Of a stretch of 64,000 nt of DNA, positions 45,729 through 55,094 are shown piece after piece. The position numbers and the translations under genes were made by a program. The stretch covers positions 3,658,001 to 3,722,000 of the forward strand of contig NC_016041.1 in the NCBI RefSeq assembly GCF_000226565.1, in the 5' to 3' direction. Under the pieces are notes generated by a model. It worked only from the letters and a program-made list of their open reading frames with translations, was not told the origin of the DNA and ran no database searches. The stretch's first letter is position 1; each line of letters opens with the position of its first letter. This stretch comes from Glaciecola nitratireducens FR1064. GTDB lineage: Bacteria > Pseudomonadota > Gammaproteobacteria > Enterobacterales > Alteromonadaceae.

Positions 45729-47474
45729 ATGTCTACATCAAGCAGCGGATTTTTTTCTTTCTTAATGAAAGATAAAATTATTGCTAAACCGGGGTTTAAT
45801 CGTTGGCTAGTCCCACCAGCATCTATTGCTATCCACCTTTGTATAGGTTCTGTTTATGCATGGAGTATATTTAACCCTGCACTAATTAAAGAATTGGGTG
45901 TTGTTACAGGCTCTGCAGGTGATTGGACGCTGAGCAGTGTAGTTTGGATATTCTCCGTAGCCATCGTGTTTCTTGGTTTAGCGGCGGCGATAGCGGGTAA
46001 ATGGTTAGAAAAAGTCGGACCGCGCTGTGTAGGCGTAACCGCAGCATTTTTGTGGGGTGGTGGATTTATAATTGGCAGTATTGGTATAGCCACCCATCAA
46101 TTATGGTTGATATACCTAGGCTATGGCGCACTCGGTGGTTGTGGCTTAGGGCTTGGCTATGTTTCACCTGTTTCGACTCTCTTACGCTGGTTCCCTGATA
46201 AACGCGGCATGGCTACAGGCATGGCAATTATGGGTTTTGGTGGCGGTGCTATGATAGGTGCTCCATTAATTGCTTTTTTATTAAAGTTATTTGCAGTTGC
46301 TCCAACCTATTTGGGTGCAGAAGGTTCAGTTAAGTTAATTACTGAAGCAGGCAAACGTTTTGCAGAAACGTCGACTGGTCTCGTCGAAGTTGTAGTCGCA
46401 ACCGCCGGTGAAGCCTCAGCAATGGCCTTCCCAGGCGACGCAGGTATTTATGTTGTCGGAAGTGGAAACACGGGCGCGGCTGGTACATTCTTAACGCTTG
46501 GTATTGCTTACTTCGTCGTCATGATTATCGCTTCATTTTCTTACCGTGTACCTGCTGAAGGTTGGAAGCCAGAGGGTTGGAACCCGCCAGCTAAAGATGA
46601 ATCGGCTAAAAGCATGATTAGCGACCACGACGTGCACATCGACCAAGCGATAAAAACACCTCAGTTTTGGAAATTGTGGATAGTATTATGCTTCAACGTG
46701 ACCGCTGGTATCGGCGTAATCGGTGTAGCTAAAACTATGATGGTAGATATTTTTGGCTCAACCTTACCCACTGTTGCAACGGCAGCTTTTGCTGGCACCT
46801 ATGTACTAATGATTTCAGTCTTTAACATGTGCGGTCGATTCTTTTGGGCGTCTATCTCTGACTTTATTGGCAGAAAAAACACCTATCACTGCTTCTTTGT
46901 ACTTGGCACAGCCCTCTACTTATCAATACCTTACGCTGCGTCACAGGTAAGCGCAGATCCATCCGTTATGTGGTTGGTGATGTTCTATGGTGCAACGATG
47001 ATCATTTTCACAATGTACGGCGGTGGTTTTGCAACCATACCTGCATACTTAGCCGATATATTTGGCACTCTACATGTTGGTGGTATCCACGGTCGTTTGT
47101 TAACAGCGTGGGCAACTGCGGGTGTATTAGGTCCGTTCGCGATAACGTACCTGAGGAATATGTCACTGAATGATGCCATTAATGATTTAGTTTCTAAGAT
47201 TGATCCGGTTGCGTTCCAAGAAAAATTTGGCTCCGCCGTCAGTCAGCTAAATGAATTGGTAGCAGCTAAAACAGTCACCGTAAGCAAGTTAATGGAGTTA
47301 GTACCTCCTGGTACTGTCGACCCAACGCCGAGTTTGTACAATACGACCATGTATGCCATGGCCGCCTTGTTGGTAATTGCCTTCTTCGCTAACCTAACGG
47401 TTCGCCCAGTAGACGCAAAACACCACGTTCACAATACTCATCCTGAAACGGCTGAAGGGAAAAGCTCAATTTAA
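45729..47474 (+). CDS. OFA-family MFS transporter (oxalate/formate type)
   Basis: A 581-residue major-facilitator protein with 12 predicted helices. The N-terminal PPASIAIHLCIGSVYAWSIF and the LGYVSPVSTLLRWFPDKRG segment are typical of the oxalate/formate antiporter family. It is longer than the usual 400-450 residues: a large loop of about 90 residues follows the sixth-helix area and another loop lies near the C-terminus. GAGGTAAGAG precedes the ATG. A strong terminator follows. Its position beside the formate dehydrogenase locus favours a role in moving formate or a related monocarboxylate. Confidence 0.82.
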   Translation: MSTSSSGFFSFLMKDKIIAKPGFNRWLVPPASIAIHLCIGSVYAWSIFNPALIKELGVVTGSAGDWTLSSVVWIFSVAIVFLGLAAAIAGKWLEKVGPRCVGVTAAFLWGGGFIIGSIGIATHQLWLIYLGYGALGGCGLGLGYVSPVSTLLRWFPDKRGMATGMAIMGFGGGAMIGAPLIAFLLKLFAVAPTYLGAEGSVKLITEAGKRFAETSTGLVEVVVATAGEASAMAFPGDAGIYVVGSGNTGAAGTFLTLGIAYFVVMIIASFSYRVPAEGWKPEGWNPPAKDESAKSMISDHDVHIDQAIKTPQFWKLWIVLCFNVTAGIGVIGVAKTMMVDIFGSTLPTVATAAFAGTYVLMISVFNMCGRFFWASISDFIGRKNTYHCFFVLGTALYLSIPYAASQVSADPSVMWLVMFYGATMIIFTMYGGGFATIPAYLADIFGTLHVGGIHGRLLTAWATAGVLGPFAITYLRNMSLNDAINDLVSKIDPVAFQEKFGSAVSQLNELVAAKTVTVSKLMELVPPGTVDPTPSLYNTTMYAMAALLVIAFFANLTVRPVDAKHHVHNTHPETAEGKSSI

Positions 47475-47492
47475 GTCACCTTCAATTAACTG

Positions 47493-47530
47493 AAAAAGCC
47501 GCTTTAAAATGACTAAAGCGGCTTTTTTTA
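47493..47530. terminator. Rho-independent terminator after the OFA transporter
   Basis: AAAAAGCCGCTTTA (47493-47506) pairs with 47514-47527 around a short loop and is followed by T residues. It lies about 20 bp after the transporter stop and may serve both strands. Confidence 0.9.
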
Positions 47531-47667
47531 TTTGTGAAAATCGTATCAACCCTTTCTTTTATCGCAACCATACATGAGCGTCACGCTAGTTACTTTTCAA
47601 GATATTGACTTGCACTGAAATGTACTGAACTAAATTAGCGCAGTTTTGAAAGCCTTCAGATTAAATT

Positions 47668-48750
47668 TCACCAAGGTAGGATGTCTTCTAAATCGATAAC
47701 TTCGCCGCAATGAAAAGGCTTATAACCAGCTAATCCCAGCACTGCATTCTGAAATTTTTCGGTTTTTAATTCGGCAATTAATTGCTGAACAGCAAATTTT
47801 TTAAGGGATTTTTGGTGGCAAACCAACACATAGTTCTCTGTGGTTAGAGGTAAAAAATCCAAACCAAAGTGTCGAGCTGCCGTTTCCACTCCTATTCCAG
47901 CATCGGCCATACCAGACGCAACGTATGCGGCAATAGCCGAATGTGTAAACTCGACGTCCTCGAAGCCAGCAATTTCCGTTGTGTTTACTTTAGCTCTTTT
48001 AAACAATTCATCTATGAGTAAACGAGTACCCGAAGTCTCCTGACGGTTAATAAACTTTATGCCTTTACCTAACAGATCTTGAACTCCTGTTATGCCCTTT
48101 GGATTATTACGTTGTAGCATTAGACCTTGGGTACGCGTTACAAATCGTATGACCTTATAGGTATTTGCCTTAAAATACTTATTATGTATTTCAATTAAAT
48201 GCGGGTTAACAATCTCAGTTGGCAAATGGAAAGCAGCAATGTCGCACTCTCTGTTTGATAGGGCTTTAAGCGCCTCTTCTGTCGTTCTATACTGCAAACT
48301 TAATTTAAATTTATTTGTATATTCAGGCAGCAGTGCAACCGCATAACCGTGACTCGCCGCGATTTTTAGCAGCGGTTCTTTAAAAGTTAAGTTCCTGTGT
48401 ATTTCCAGATTCAATTCAGAGGCAAGACTAATTAATTGCGGTTCAAAGCGGGCATTAACGAGTTGCTCTGCCCATAACAGCTTTTCCCCTAAAGGCGTCA
48501 ATATTGCACCTTTCCCTTTTTGCAATTCAACTAACTCAGATCCAAAAAAGTCAGTCCACTTTTTTAATATATTCCACACATGGCGATACGACATGCCCAT
48601 CTTATCTGCTGCTTTCGTTAACTTACCAGATTCATGGATCGTATTTAGCAGAACAAATATACGCGGGTCGACCGTTTCACCGTGGTCATCGTAAAACTGC
48701 CATGCGGCTTTTATAAAAATTCTCTTAGCTATTACAACTTTATCATGCAC
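47668..48750 (-). CDS. ModE-like HTH plus binding-protein-domain regulator
   Basis: A 360-residue regulator. The N-terminal LysR/ModE-type winged helix covers about residues 15-110 (SGKLTKAADKMGMSYRHVWNILKKW and LTPLGEKLL), and the rest is a periplasmic-binding-protein-like effector domain (MLQRNNPKGITGVQDL, FINRQETSGTRLLID, HSAIAAYVASGMADAGIGVE), as in proteins that sense molybdate or related anions. The start is GTG at 48750. It is divergent from the formate dehydrogenase operon with a 213-bp gap, so it most likely controls that operon in response to molybdate or a substrate. Confidence 0.8.
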   Translation of the reverse strand: MHDKVVIAKRIFIKAAWQFYDDHGETVDPRIFVLLNTIHESGKLTKAADKMGMSYRHVWNILKKWTDFFGSELVELQKGKGAILTPLGEKLLWAEQLVNARFEPQLISLASELNLEIHRNLTFKEPLLKIAASHGYAVALLPEYTNKFKLSLQYRTTEEALKALSNRECDIAAFHLPTEIVNPHLIEIHNKYFKANTYKVIRFVTRTQGLMLQRNNPKGITGVQDLLGKGIKFINRQETSGTRLLIDELFKRAKVNTTEIAGFEDVEFTHSAIAAYVASGMADAGIGVETAARHFGLDFLPLTTENYVLVCHQKSLKKFAVQQLIAELKTEKFQNAVLGLAGYKPFHCGEVIDLEDILPW

Positions 48751-48812
48751 GCTTTAATACTCTGTTTATGGGTCATTTGGCTATGGTTTAAGCATTTTAC
48801 CGGACAAAAGAC

Positions 48813-48838
48813 ATAAGAAATATATTTCATATTCTTAT
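48813..48838. promoter_or_regulatory. Dyad and repeat in the fds-regulator divergent region
   Basis: ATAAGAA (48813-48819) faces TTCTTAT (48832-48838), extended imperfectly inward. Inside it lies TATTTCATATT (48823-48833), an 11-mer repeated exactly at 48922-48932, 99 bp away and about 30 bp before the fdsG ATG. These may be sites for the divergent regulator. AT-rich sequence makes chance repeats easier, so this is tentative. Confidence 0.4.
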
Positions 48839-48963
48839 AATTCAGCATCGGTGTTACAATTTTATAACATGTTAGATAGTGTATGACATTTTTGCTAAAT
48901 ACAAGATTTATATATGCAATTTATTTCATATTTAAAAGATGAGTTAGTCGCCTAGGAGACACC

Positions 48964-49452
48964 ATGCAAATAGATTTTTCTTCCGATTTATCAAATGTGG
49001 TTAATATTATTGACACATTAAAGCACAAAGAAGGTGCTTTGCTACCTATCTTGCATAAAATTCAAAAAGAAATTGGTTATATACCCCTGAAAACGATAGA
49101 TATAATCGCAAAAAAACTACATCAAACACCGGCAGAAATTCACGGTGTCATTAGTTTTTATCATCAATTTAGAACTTCCGTTCCTGGACAACATAAAATT
49201 CAAATCTGTCGTTCGGAAGCTTGCCAAGCTCGCGGTAGCCGAAGCCTCGAAACACATGCAAAAGAACGATTGGAAATTGACTATCATGGCACCACAGAAG
49301 ACAAAAACTTTAGTCTCGATATGGTGTACTGCTTAGGTAACTGCGCAACTGGCCCTAATGTCAGGATCAACGATGAATTATTTGGCCGTGTGAGTAATGA
49401 TAAGTTCGACACACTTCTTTCCAAATATAAAACAACAAGCAAGGGGATATAA
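48964..49452 (+). CDS. fdsG: NAD-dependent formate dehydrogenase, gamma subunit
   Basis: A 162-residue NuoE-like [2Fe-2S] protein. The four cluster cysteines lie in CRSEACQARGS and CLGNCATGP. It is the electron-transfer subunit beside the FMN subunit in the soluble Fds formate dehydrogenase. CTAGGAGACACC is a strong ribosome site. It is the first gene of fdsG-fdsB-fdsA-fdhD-fdsD, a common proteobacterial order, with 2 bp to the next gene. Confidence 0.92.
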   Translation: MQIDFSSDLSNVVNIIDTLKHKEGALLPILHKIQKEIGYIPLKTIDIIAKKLHQTPAEIHGVISFYHQFRTSVPGQHKIQICRSEACQARGSRSLETHAKERLEIDYHGTTEDKNFSLDMVYCLGNCATGPNVRINDELFGRVSNDKFDTLLSKYKTTSKGI

Positions 49453-49454
49453 AC

Positions 49455-51041
49455 ATGACTTTTAAAATGTTTGTGCCAAGAGAAAGTACCGCCTTGTCAT
49501 TGGGTGCGCACGACGTAGCAAACGCAATCAGCGCTTATGCAACTGAGCACACTATTGACCTCACATTAGTTAGAAATGGTTCTCGCGGTTTGTTTTGGTT
49601 GGAGCCTTTAGTTGAAGTGGAAACTTCGCAGGGAAGATTTGCCTACGGACCCGTGGAAGAATCAGACGTCGCAGCCGTCATGCAAGACATTGTGGACAAC
49701 CTACTCAACGGTCAGGCACAAAAACACACATTAGCATTAGGCTTAACCGATGAGTTGAGCTACCTTAAAAAACAGACACGCTTGACCTTCGCGCGCGCCG
49801 GCATCACCGACCCCTTATCTCTTGAAGATTATATCGCAATGGATGGCTTCAGCGGCCTGCATAAAGCGTTGGCCTACTCTAGTCAAGAAATCGTCACCAC
49901 AGTGGTAGATTCTGGCTTAAGAGGCCGCGGAGGCGCAGCCTTTCCTACAGGCATCAAATGGCAAACAGTGCATGATGCACCGTCAGAAAAAAAATATATT
50001 GTTTGCAATGCCGATGAAGGCGATTCAGGAACCTTCGCTGATAAATTGGTGATGGAATGCGACCCCTTTATGCTAATTGAAGGCATGATAATAGCCGCTC
50101 TTGCTGTGGGTGCTGACCAGGGCTATATTTACTTGCGCTCTGAATATCCGGTTGCCGATGAGATTTTACAAGAAGCTATTGTTATCGCCACACAAGCGGG
50201 TTATTTAGGTAACGATGTTTGCGGCAGTGGTAAAACATTTAATCTAGAGGTTAGGTTAGGTGCAGAAGCCTACATTTGTGGAGAAGAAACTTCACTATTA
50301 GAATCTTTAGAAGGTAAACGCGGTGTTGTTCGCTTCAAGCCACCGTTGCCCGCCATTGAAGGTTTATTTGGTAAACCCACTATCGTCAACAACGTTTTAT
50401 CCCTGTCAGCTATCCCTTATATACTTAGCAAGGGTGGGCAAGCCTATCAACAATATGGCGCTAATCGCTCACGCGGAACCTTGCCTTTTCAATTGGCTGG
50501 AAACGTTAAGCAAGGCGGATTAATTGAATTGCCTTTTGGTGCTAGCTTGCAAGACCTATTGGATAACTTTTCTGGAGGCACTCAAAGCGGTCGCCCCATA
50601 AGAGCTATTCAGGTAGGAGGCCCCTTAGGCGCCTATCTACCACCATCGAAGTTTACACTTTCCTTGGACTACGAAGAGTTCTCGAAAGCTTCTGCAGTTC
50701 TTGGGCATGGTGGTATCGTTATTTTTGATGACACTGTTAACATGCTCGAACAAGCTCGCTTTTCAATGGAGTTTTGCGTGGACGAATCTTGCGGTAAATG
50801 TACCCCTTGTCGAATTGGTTCAACGCGTGGCGTTGAGGTGCTAGACCGTATTAGAGATGATGATGACCGCGCCGCTAACATGGTATTGCTCACTGATTTG
50901 TGCGACACCATGATAAATGGCTCATTATGCGCAATGGGCAGCATGACGCCAATTCCAGTTACGAGCGCTTATAGGGACTTCCCTGAAGATTTCCAATTAC
51001 CTGCAAGCCAAACAGTTTCACAGGAGACTAATCATGGTTAA
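49455..51041 (+). CDS. fdsB: NAD-dependent formate dehydrogenase, beta subunit
   Basis: A 528-residue NuoF-like flavoprotein. LRGRGGAAFPTGIKW begins the FMN site, NADEGDSGTFADK continues the NAD/FMN-binding area, GEETSLLESLEGKRG is present and the [4Fe-4S] site is ESCGKCTPCRIGS. It passes electrons from formate oxidation to NAD+. The N-terminal ~100 residues resemble a fused NuoE-like thioredoxin domain lacking the cysteines, as is usual for FdsB. It overlaps the fdsA start by 8 bp. Confidence 0.93.
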   Translation: MTFKMFVPRESTALSLGAHDVANAISAYATEHTIDLTLVRNGSRGLFWLEPLVEVETSQGRFAYGPVEESDVAAVMQDIVDNLLNGQAQKHTLALGLTDELSYLKKQTRLTFARAGITDPLSLEDYIAMDGFSGLHKALAYSSQEIVTTVVDSGLRGRGGAAFPTGIKWQTVHDAPSEKKYIVCNADEGDSGTFADKLVMECDPFMLIEGMIIAALAVGADQGYIYLRSEYPVADEILQEAIVIATQAGYLGNDVCGSGKTFNLEVRLGAEAYICGEETSLLESLEGKRGVVRFKPPLPAIEGLFGKPTIVNNVLSLSAIPYILSKGGQAYQQYGANRSRGTLPFQLAGNVKQGGLIELPFGASLQDLLDNFSGGTQSGRPIRAIQVGGPLGAYLPPSKFTLSLDYEEFSKASAVLGHGGIVIFDDTVNMLEQARFSMEFCVDESCGKCTPCRIGSTRGVEVLDRIRDDDDRAANMVLLTDLCDTMINGSLCAMGSMTPIPVTSAYRDFPEDFQLPASQTVSQETNHG

Positions 51042-53940
51042 TTATTTCAATCCAGCAACTGACATCGTGGCACCTCAACCAAAGTTTGATGTGAATAAGG
51101 ATTATGGTACGCCGCCTAGCGAATCGACCGAAACGGTGAATATTCAAGTGGACGGTGTAACTATCACAGTAGCCGAGGGAACCTCTGTTCTGCGCGCTGC
51201 CGCTTTAGCTGATATTAATATTCCAAAATTGTGTGCCAGCGACAACTTGACCGCATTCGGCTCTTGCCGCTTATGTGCGGTGCAAATTGAGGGAATGCGA
51301 GGTTATCCAGCCTCATGCACCACGCCGGTAAAAGAAGGTATGGTGGTCACCACGCAGAATGATGATATTGGAAAATTACGTCGTAACATCATGGAGCTCT
51401 ACATTTCCGACCACCCACTCGACTGCTTAACTTGTTCCAGCAACGGTGATTGTGAATTACAAGATATGGCCGGTGCCGTTGGTTTGCGTGAAGTGCGCTA
51501 TGGTTTTGATGGCGATAACCATCTTGATGCTAAAATCGATGACTCTAACCCTTACTTCACATTTGAACCGAGTAAATGTATTACCTGCTCTCGATGCGTT
51601 CGCGCATGTGAAGAAGTTCAGGGCACCTTTGCTTTAACGATTGAAGGCCGAGGATTCAAATCAAAGGTAAGTGCAGGGACCAGCGAAGAAAACTTTATAT
51701 CATCAGATTGTGTTTCTTGTGGCGCCTGTGTTCAAGCTTGCCCAACAGCTACGCTGATGGAGAAATCAGTCATTGACAAAGGCCAACCTGAACACAGTGT
51801 TATCACTACTTGCGCATATTGCGGTGTAGGTTGTTCCTTTAAAGCCGAAATGAAAGGCGAAGAAGTGATACGTATGGTGCCTTACAAAGGCGGTAAAGCA
51901 AACCAAGGTCACTCCTGCGTAAAAGGCCGCTTTGCCTTTGGTTACGCTACCCATAAAGATCGTATAACTGAACCGATGATCCGCGACAGCATTGATCAAC
52001 CATGGCGAGAAGTTAGCTGGGAAGAAGCGATTGCTTTCTCAGCCGACAAAATTAAAGGAATTCAGGCTAAATACGGACGTGACAGTGTTGGTGGTATTAC
52101 GTCTTCACGTTGTACTAATGAAGAAACTTATCTGGTACAAAAGCTGATACGTGCCGCATTTGGCAATAATAATACCGACACCTGCGCTCGCGTCTGTCAT
52201 TCCCCTACGGGCTATGGATTGAAAGCGACAATTGGTGAATCAGCCGGAACACAAACGTTCGAATCAGTTATGAAGTCCGACGTCATTATGGTCATCGGTG
52301 CAAACCCAACTGACGCACATCCTGTTTTTGCGTCGCTCTTGCGTAAACGTTTGCGCCAAGGTGCGGAATTAATCGTAGTCGACCCAAGAAGCATCGATTT
52401 ACTCAATACAGCGCATATTAGCGCAAACCACCATCTTGCATTGCGTCCAGGTACCAACGTTGCAATGATAAATGCCATAGCACACGTTGTTATCAGTGAA
52501 GGCCTTGAAGATAAGCAGTTTATTGAGAACCGCACTGATGAATATAATGCATGGCGTGAATTTATCCTTGATGATATTAATTCACCCGAAGCGATGGCTG
52601 AAATAACAACGGTAGACGCGGAAGAAATTCGCAAAGCAGCTCGTATTTTCGCTAAAGCCAAAAACGGTGCGATTTATTACGGTCTGGGCGTTACTGAACA
52701 TAGCCAAGGCTCAACAATGGTAATGGGTATCGCTAACCTAGCGTTAGCTACCGGCAACATTGGCCGCGAAGGCGTAGGTATAAACCCACTGCGCGGACAG
52801 AACAATGTTCAGGGATCGTGCGACATGGGATCTTTCCCACAAGAACTTCCAGGGTATCAACATGTTAGTGATAATGCCCTACGTGCTAAATTTGAAAAAA
52901 GCTGGGGAGTTACCTTAGATAATGAACCCGGGTTCCGTATTCCCAATATGTTTGATGCCGCGATTGAAGGCACATTCAAAGCAATGTATGTGCAAGGTGA
53001 GGATATATTACAATCCGATCCAAACACACAGCACGTTCAGGCTGCATTGAGTTCGCTCGAGTGTTTGATTGTACAAGACATATTCCTTAATGAAACAGCC
53101 ATGTATGCACATGTGTTTTTACCGGGCTCTTCATTCTTGGAAAAAGACGGCACCTTTACCAACGCCGAAAGACGCATAAACCGAGTACGAAAGGTAATGA
53201 AGCCTCTTGCAAAGTATGCTGACTGGGAAGTCACTCAAATGCTTTCAAATGCCTTGGGCTACCCGATGAACTATCAACATCCTTCTGAAATAATGGATGA
53301 AATAGCTTCTTTGGTGCCTACTTTCAGCAGAGTGAACTATAAAAAACTGGATGAACAAGGCAGTATCCAGTGGCCTTGTAACGATGAGTTCCCTGACGGC
53401 TCGCCAATTATGCACGTAGAACATTTCCCTATCGGCAATGGCAGATTCGCAATTACGCCTTATTTGGGCAGTGAAGACCGCGCCAATAGACGCTTCCCGT
53501 TGTTATTAACCACTGGTCGAATACTCAGCCAATATAACGTAGGTGCACAAACAAGGCGTACTGCAAACCAAAGTTGGCATCAGGAAGATTTACTCGAAAT
53601 CCACCCTAATGACGCTGACGAGAGAGGCATTAAAGATGGAGATTGGTTGGGCATTACGAGTCGAGCGGGTGACACCGTGCTGCGAGCCAAAGTCAGTGAC
53701 CGAATGAAAAATGGCGTGGTATTTACAACCTTCCACCATCCGATCAGTGGTGCTAATGTAATCACGACTGACAGTTCTGATTGGGCGACCAATTGTCCTG
53801 AATATAAGGTAACGGCGGTTCAAGTTGAGAAGGTATCTTCACCTTCTGCATGGCAGACTCGTTATAAGGATTTCACTAAGAAACAGAAAGGTCCTTTTAA
53901 TCAATCCACTGAAGCAGAATCCAAAACCATAGGAAGCTAA
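51034..53940 (+). CDS. fdsA: NAD-dependent formate dehydrogenase, molybdenum alpha subunit
   Basis: A 968-residue molybdopterin enzyme oxidising formate to CO2. An N-terminal NuoG-like [2Fe-2S] domain (SCRLCAVQIEG), a Cys/His cluster (CLTCSSNGDCELQ), and two ferredoxin motifs (CITCSRCVRACEE and CVSCGACVQACP) feed the catalytic part, whose own [4Fe-4S] ligands start at CAYCGVGC. The metal-binding residue is cysteine in ARVCHSPTG rather than selenocysteine; no UGA interrupts it. This is typical of oxygen-tolerant Fds enzymes. The C-terminal cap has NCPEYKVTAVQ. Confidence 0.95.
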   Translation: MVNYFNPATDIVAPQPKFDVNKDYGTPPSESTETVNIQVDGVTITVAEGTSVLRAAALADINIPKLCASDNLTAFGSCRLCAVQIEGMRGYPASCTTPVKEGMVVTTQNDDIGKLRRNIMELYISDHPLDCLTCSSNGDCELQDMAGAVGLREVRYGFDGDNHLDAKIDDSNPYFTFEPSKCITCSRCVRACEEVQGTFALTIEGRGFKSKVSAGTSEENFISSDCVSCGACVQACPTATLMEKSVIDKGQPEHSVITTCAYCGVGCSFKAEMKGEEVIRMVPYKGGKANQGHSCVKGRFAFGYATHKDRITEPMIRDSIDQPWREVSWEEAIAFSADKIKGIQAKYGRDSVGGITSSRCTNEETYLVQKLIRAAFGNNNTDTCARVCHSPTGYGLKATIGESAGTQTFESVMKSDVIMVIGANPTDAHPVFASLLRKRLRQGAELIVVDPRSIDLLNTAHISANHHLALRPGTNVAMINAIAHVVISEGLEDKQFIENRTDEYNAWREFILDDINSPEAMAEITTVDAEEIRKAARIFAKAKNGAIYYGLGVTEHSQGSTMVMGIANLALATGNIGREGVGINPLRGQNNVQGSCDMGSFPQELPGYQHVSDNALRAKFEKSWGVTLDNEPGFRIPNMFDAAIEGTFKAMYVQGEDILQSDPNTQHVQAALSSLECLIVQDIFLNETAMYAHVFLPGSSFLEKDGTFTNAERRINRVRKVMKPLAKYADWEVTQMLSNALGYPMNYQHPSEIMDEIASLVPTFSRVNYKKLDEQGSIQWPCNDEFPDGSPIMHVEHFPIGNGRFAITPYLGSEDRANRRFPLLLTTGRILSQYNVGAQTRRTANQSWHQEDLLEIHPNDADERGIKDGDWLGITSRAGDTVLRAKVSDRMKNGVVFTTFHHPISGANVITTDSSDWATNCPEYKVTAVQVEKVSSPSAWQTRYKDFTKKQKGPFNQSTEAESKTIGS

Positions 53941-53942
53941 GC

Positions 53943-54785
53943 TTGATATTGGAAGAGGAAACAAATCTGCAAGCGAGCTATCAGACATTGCCGGTCAAGT
54001 TTTGGCTAGCCGGCAATGCTGAAGAGCAAGAAATGCAGGACAATATTGCAGAAGAGATTGCCGTTGCTTTAGTGTACAACGGTATTTCACATGCAGTAAT
54101 GATGGCGTCGCCTGCCAACCTGCAGGAATTTGCCTTAGGTTTCAGCTTGTCTGAAGGTATCATTACCAGCGCTTCTGAAATGTATGATATTGAACTAGAC
54201 TCAAGTGACAAAGGAATAGAAATCCGAATTGAGATTAGTTCTCAACGGATGATGTTACTAAAATCACACCGGCGCAATCTAACAGGTCGCACCGGCTGTG
54301 GTTTATGTGGTAGCGAATCACTTGAAAAAGCAATTCGCCCAATAAAACAGGTTACTGCAAAAGCAATTCAAAGCTCTAGCGTTATTCAGCATGCTTTATC
54401 TCAGTTGCGTGACCACCAAAAACTGCAGGCATTAACTGGCGCGGTGCATGGTGCAGCATGGTGTAATGATTCAGGTAACATTACCTTACTGCGTGAAGAC
54501 GTCGGAAGGCACAATGCCTTGGACAAACTGATAGGCGCTCTAGCGACAAAAAATATAGATAAAAATAGTGGCTTTGTATTGATCTCTAGTAGAGCAAGCT
54601 ATGAAATGGTGCAAAAAGCAAGCAGTATGAACATAGCCACATTAGTTGCTGTTTCAGCTCCCACCGTATTAGCAATAAAACTAGCAAACACAGCTAATTT
54701 AAACTTGATTGGTTTTGCGCGCTCTGGTCGACATGTTATTTACAACAAGGCCAATCAACATATAGGAAAACCCATTGATGAGTAA
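53943..54785 (+). CDS. fdhD: formate dehydrogenase sulfurtransferase FdhD
   Basis: A 280-residue accessory protein that sulfurates the molybdenum cofactor of formate dehydrogenase. The active loop TGCGLCGSESL has the paired cysteines, and GAVHGAAWC and LREDVGRHNALDKLIG are family blocks. The start is TTG, supported by AGGAAG seven bases upstream. It is sited between fdsA and fdsD, the fdsC position in Cupriavidus, and overlaps fdsD by 8 bp. Confidence 0.92.
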   Translation: MILEEETNLQASYQTLPVKFWLAGNAEEQEMQDNIAEEIAVALVYNGISHAVMMASPANLQEFALGFSLSEGIITSASEMYDIELDSSDKGIEIRIEISSQRMMLLKSHRRNLTGRTGCGLCGSESLEKAIRPIKQVTAKAIQSSSVIQHALSQLRDHQKLQALTGAVHGAAWCNDSGNITLLREDVGRHNALDKLIGALATKNIDKNSGFVLISSRASYEMVQKASSMNIATLVAVSAPTVLAIKLANTANLNLIGFARSGRHVIYNKANQHIGKPIDE

Positions 54786-54993
54786 GTCTCAAATTCAAAA
54801 CTTAGTGAGTATGCTCCACCAAATCGTTGATAATAACAGCTATAAAAAAACGGATGAAGAAACGGCAACCATTGTCGTTAACCATCTCAATAAGTTCTGG
54901 GCGCCATCAATGCGAGAGAAGATCGTAGAGTATGCGGCGACAGATGAGGCCGAATTGTCTGAAGCAGCAAAATTAGCCATCGCTAAATTATAG
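54778..54993 (+). CDS. fdsD: formate dehydrogenase delta subunit
   Basis: A 71-residue helical protein ending the formate operon. NHLNKFWAPSMREKIVEYA is the conserved block of FdsD, which is needed for assembly or activity of the soluble enzyme. ATG at 54778 follows AGGAAA; an upstream TTG is less likely. A hairpin (54999-55024) lies just after it. Confidence 0.9.
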   Translation: MSKSQIQNLVSMLHQIVDNNSYKKTDEETATIVVNHLNKFWAPSMREKIVEYAATDEAELSEAAKLAIAKL

Positions 54994-54998
54994 ACATC

Positions 54999-55024
54999 AA
55001 ACGCCTGCTTTTCAGCAGGTGTTT
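54999..55024 (+). terminator. Hairpin after the fds operon
   Basis: AAACGCCTGCT (54999-55009) pairs with 55014-55024 around TTTC, with one G-T pair. The T tract after it is poor, so termination may be partial or it may protect the 3' end of the mRNA. Confidence 0.5.
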
Positions 55025-55094
55025 AGTTCAATCGCTTTCGATGTTTCCAAAAACTAGAATGAAGAAGGATAAAAGTTAATCCGATTGAAACAGT

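Noticed and set aside
52140-52260. Selenocysteine in FdsA
   Set aside because: The metal-ligand position is an ordinary Cys codon (ARVCHSPTG) and the frame contains no UGA.
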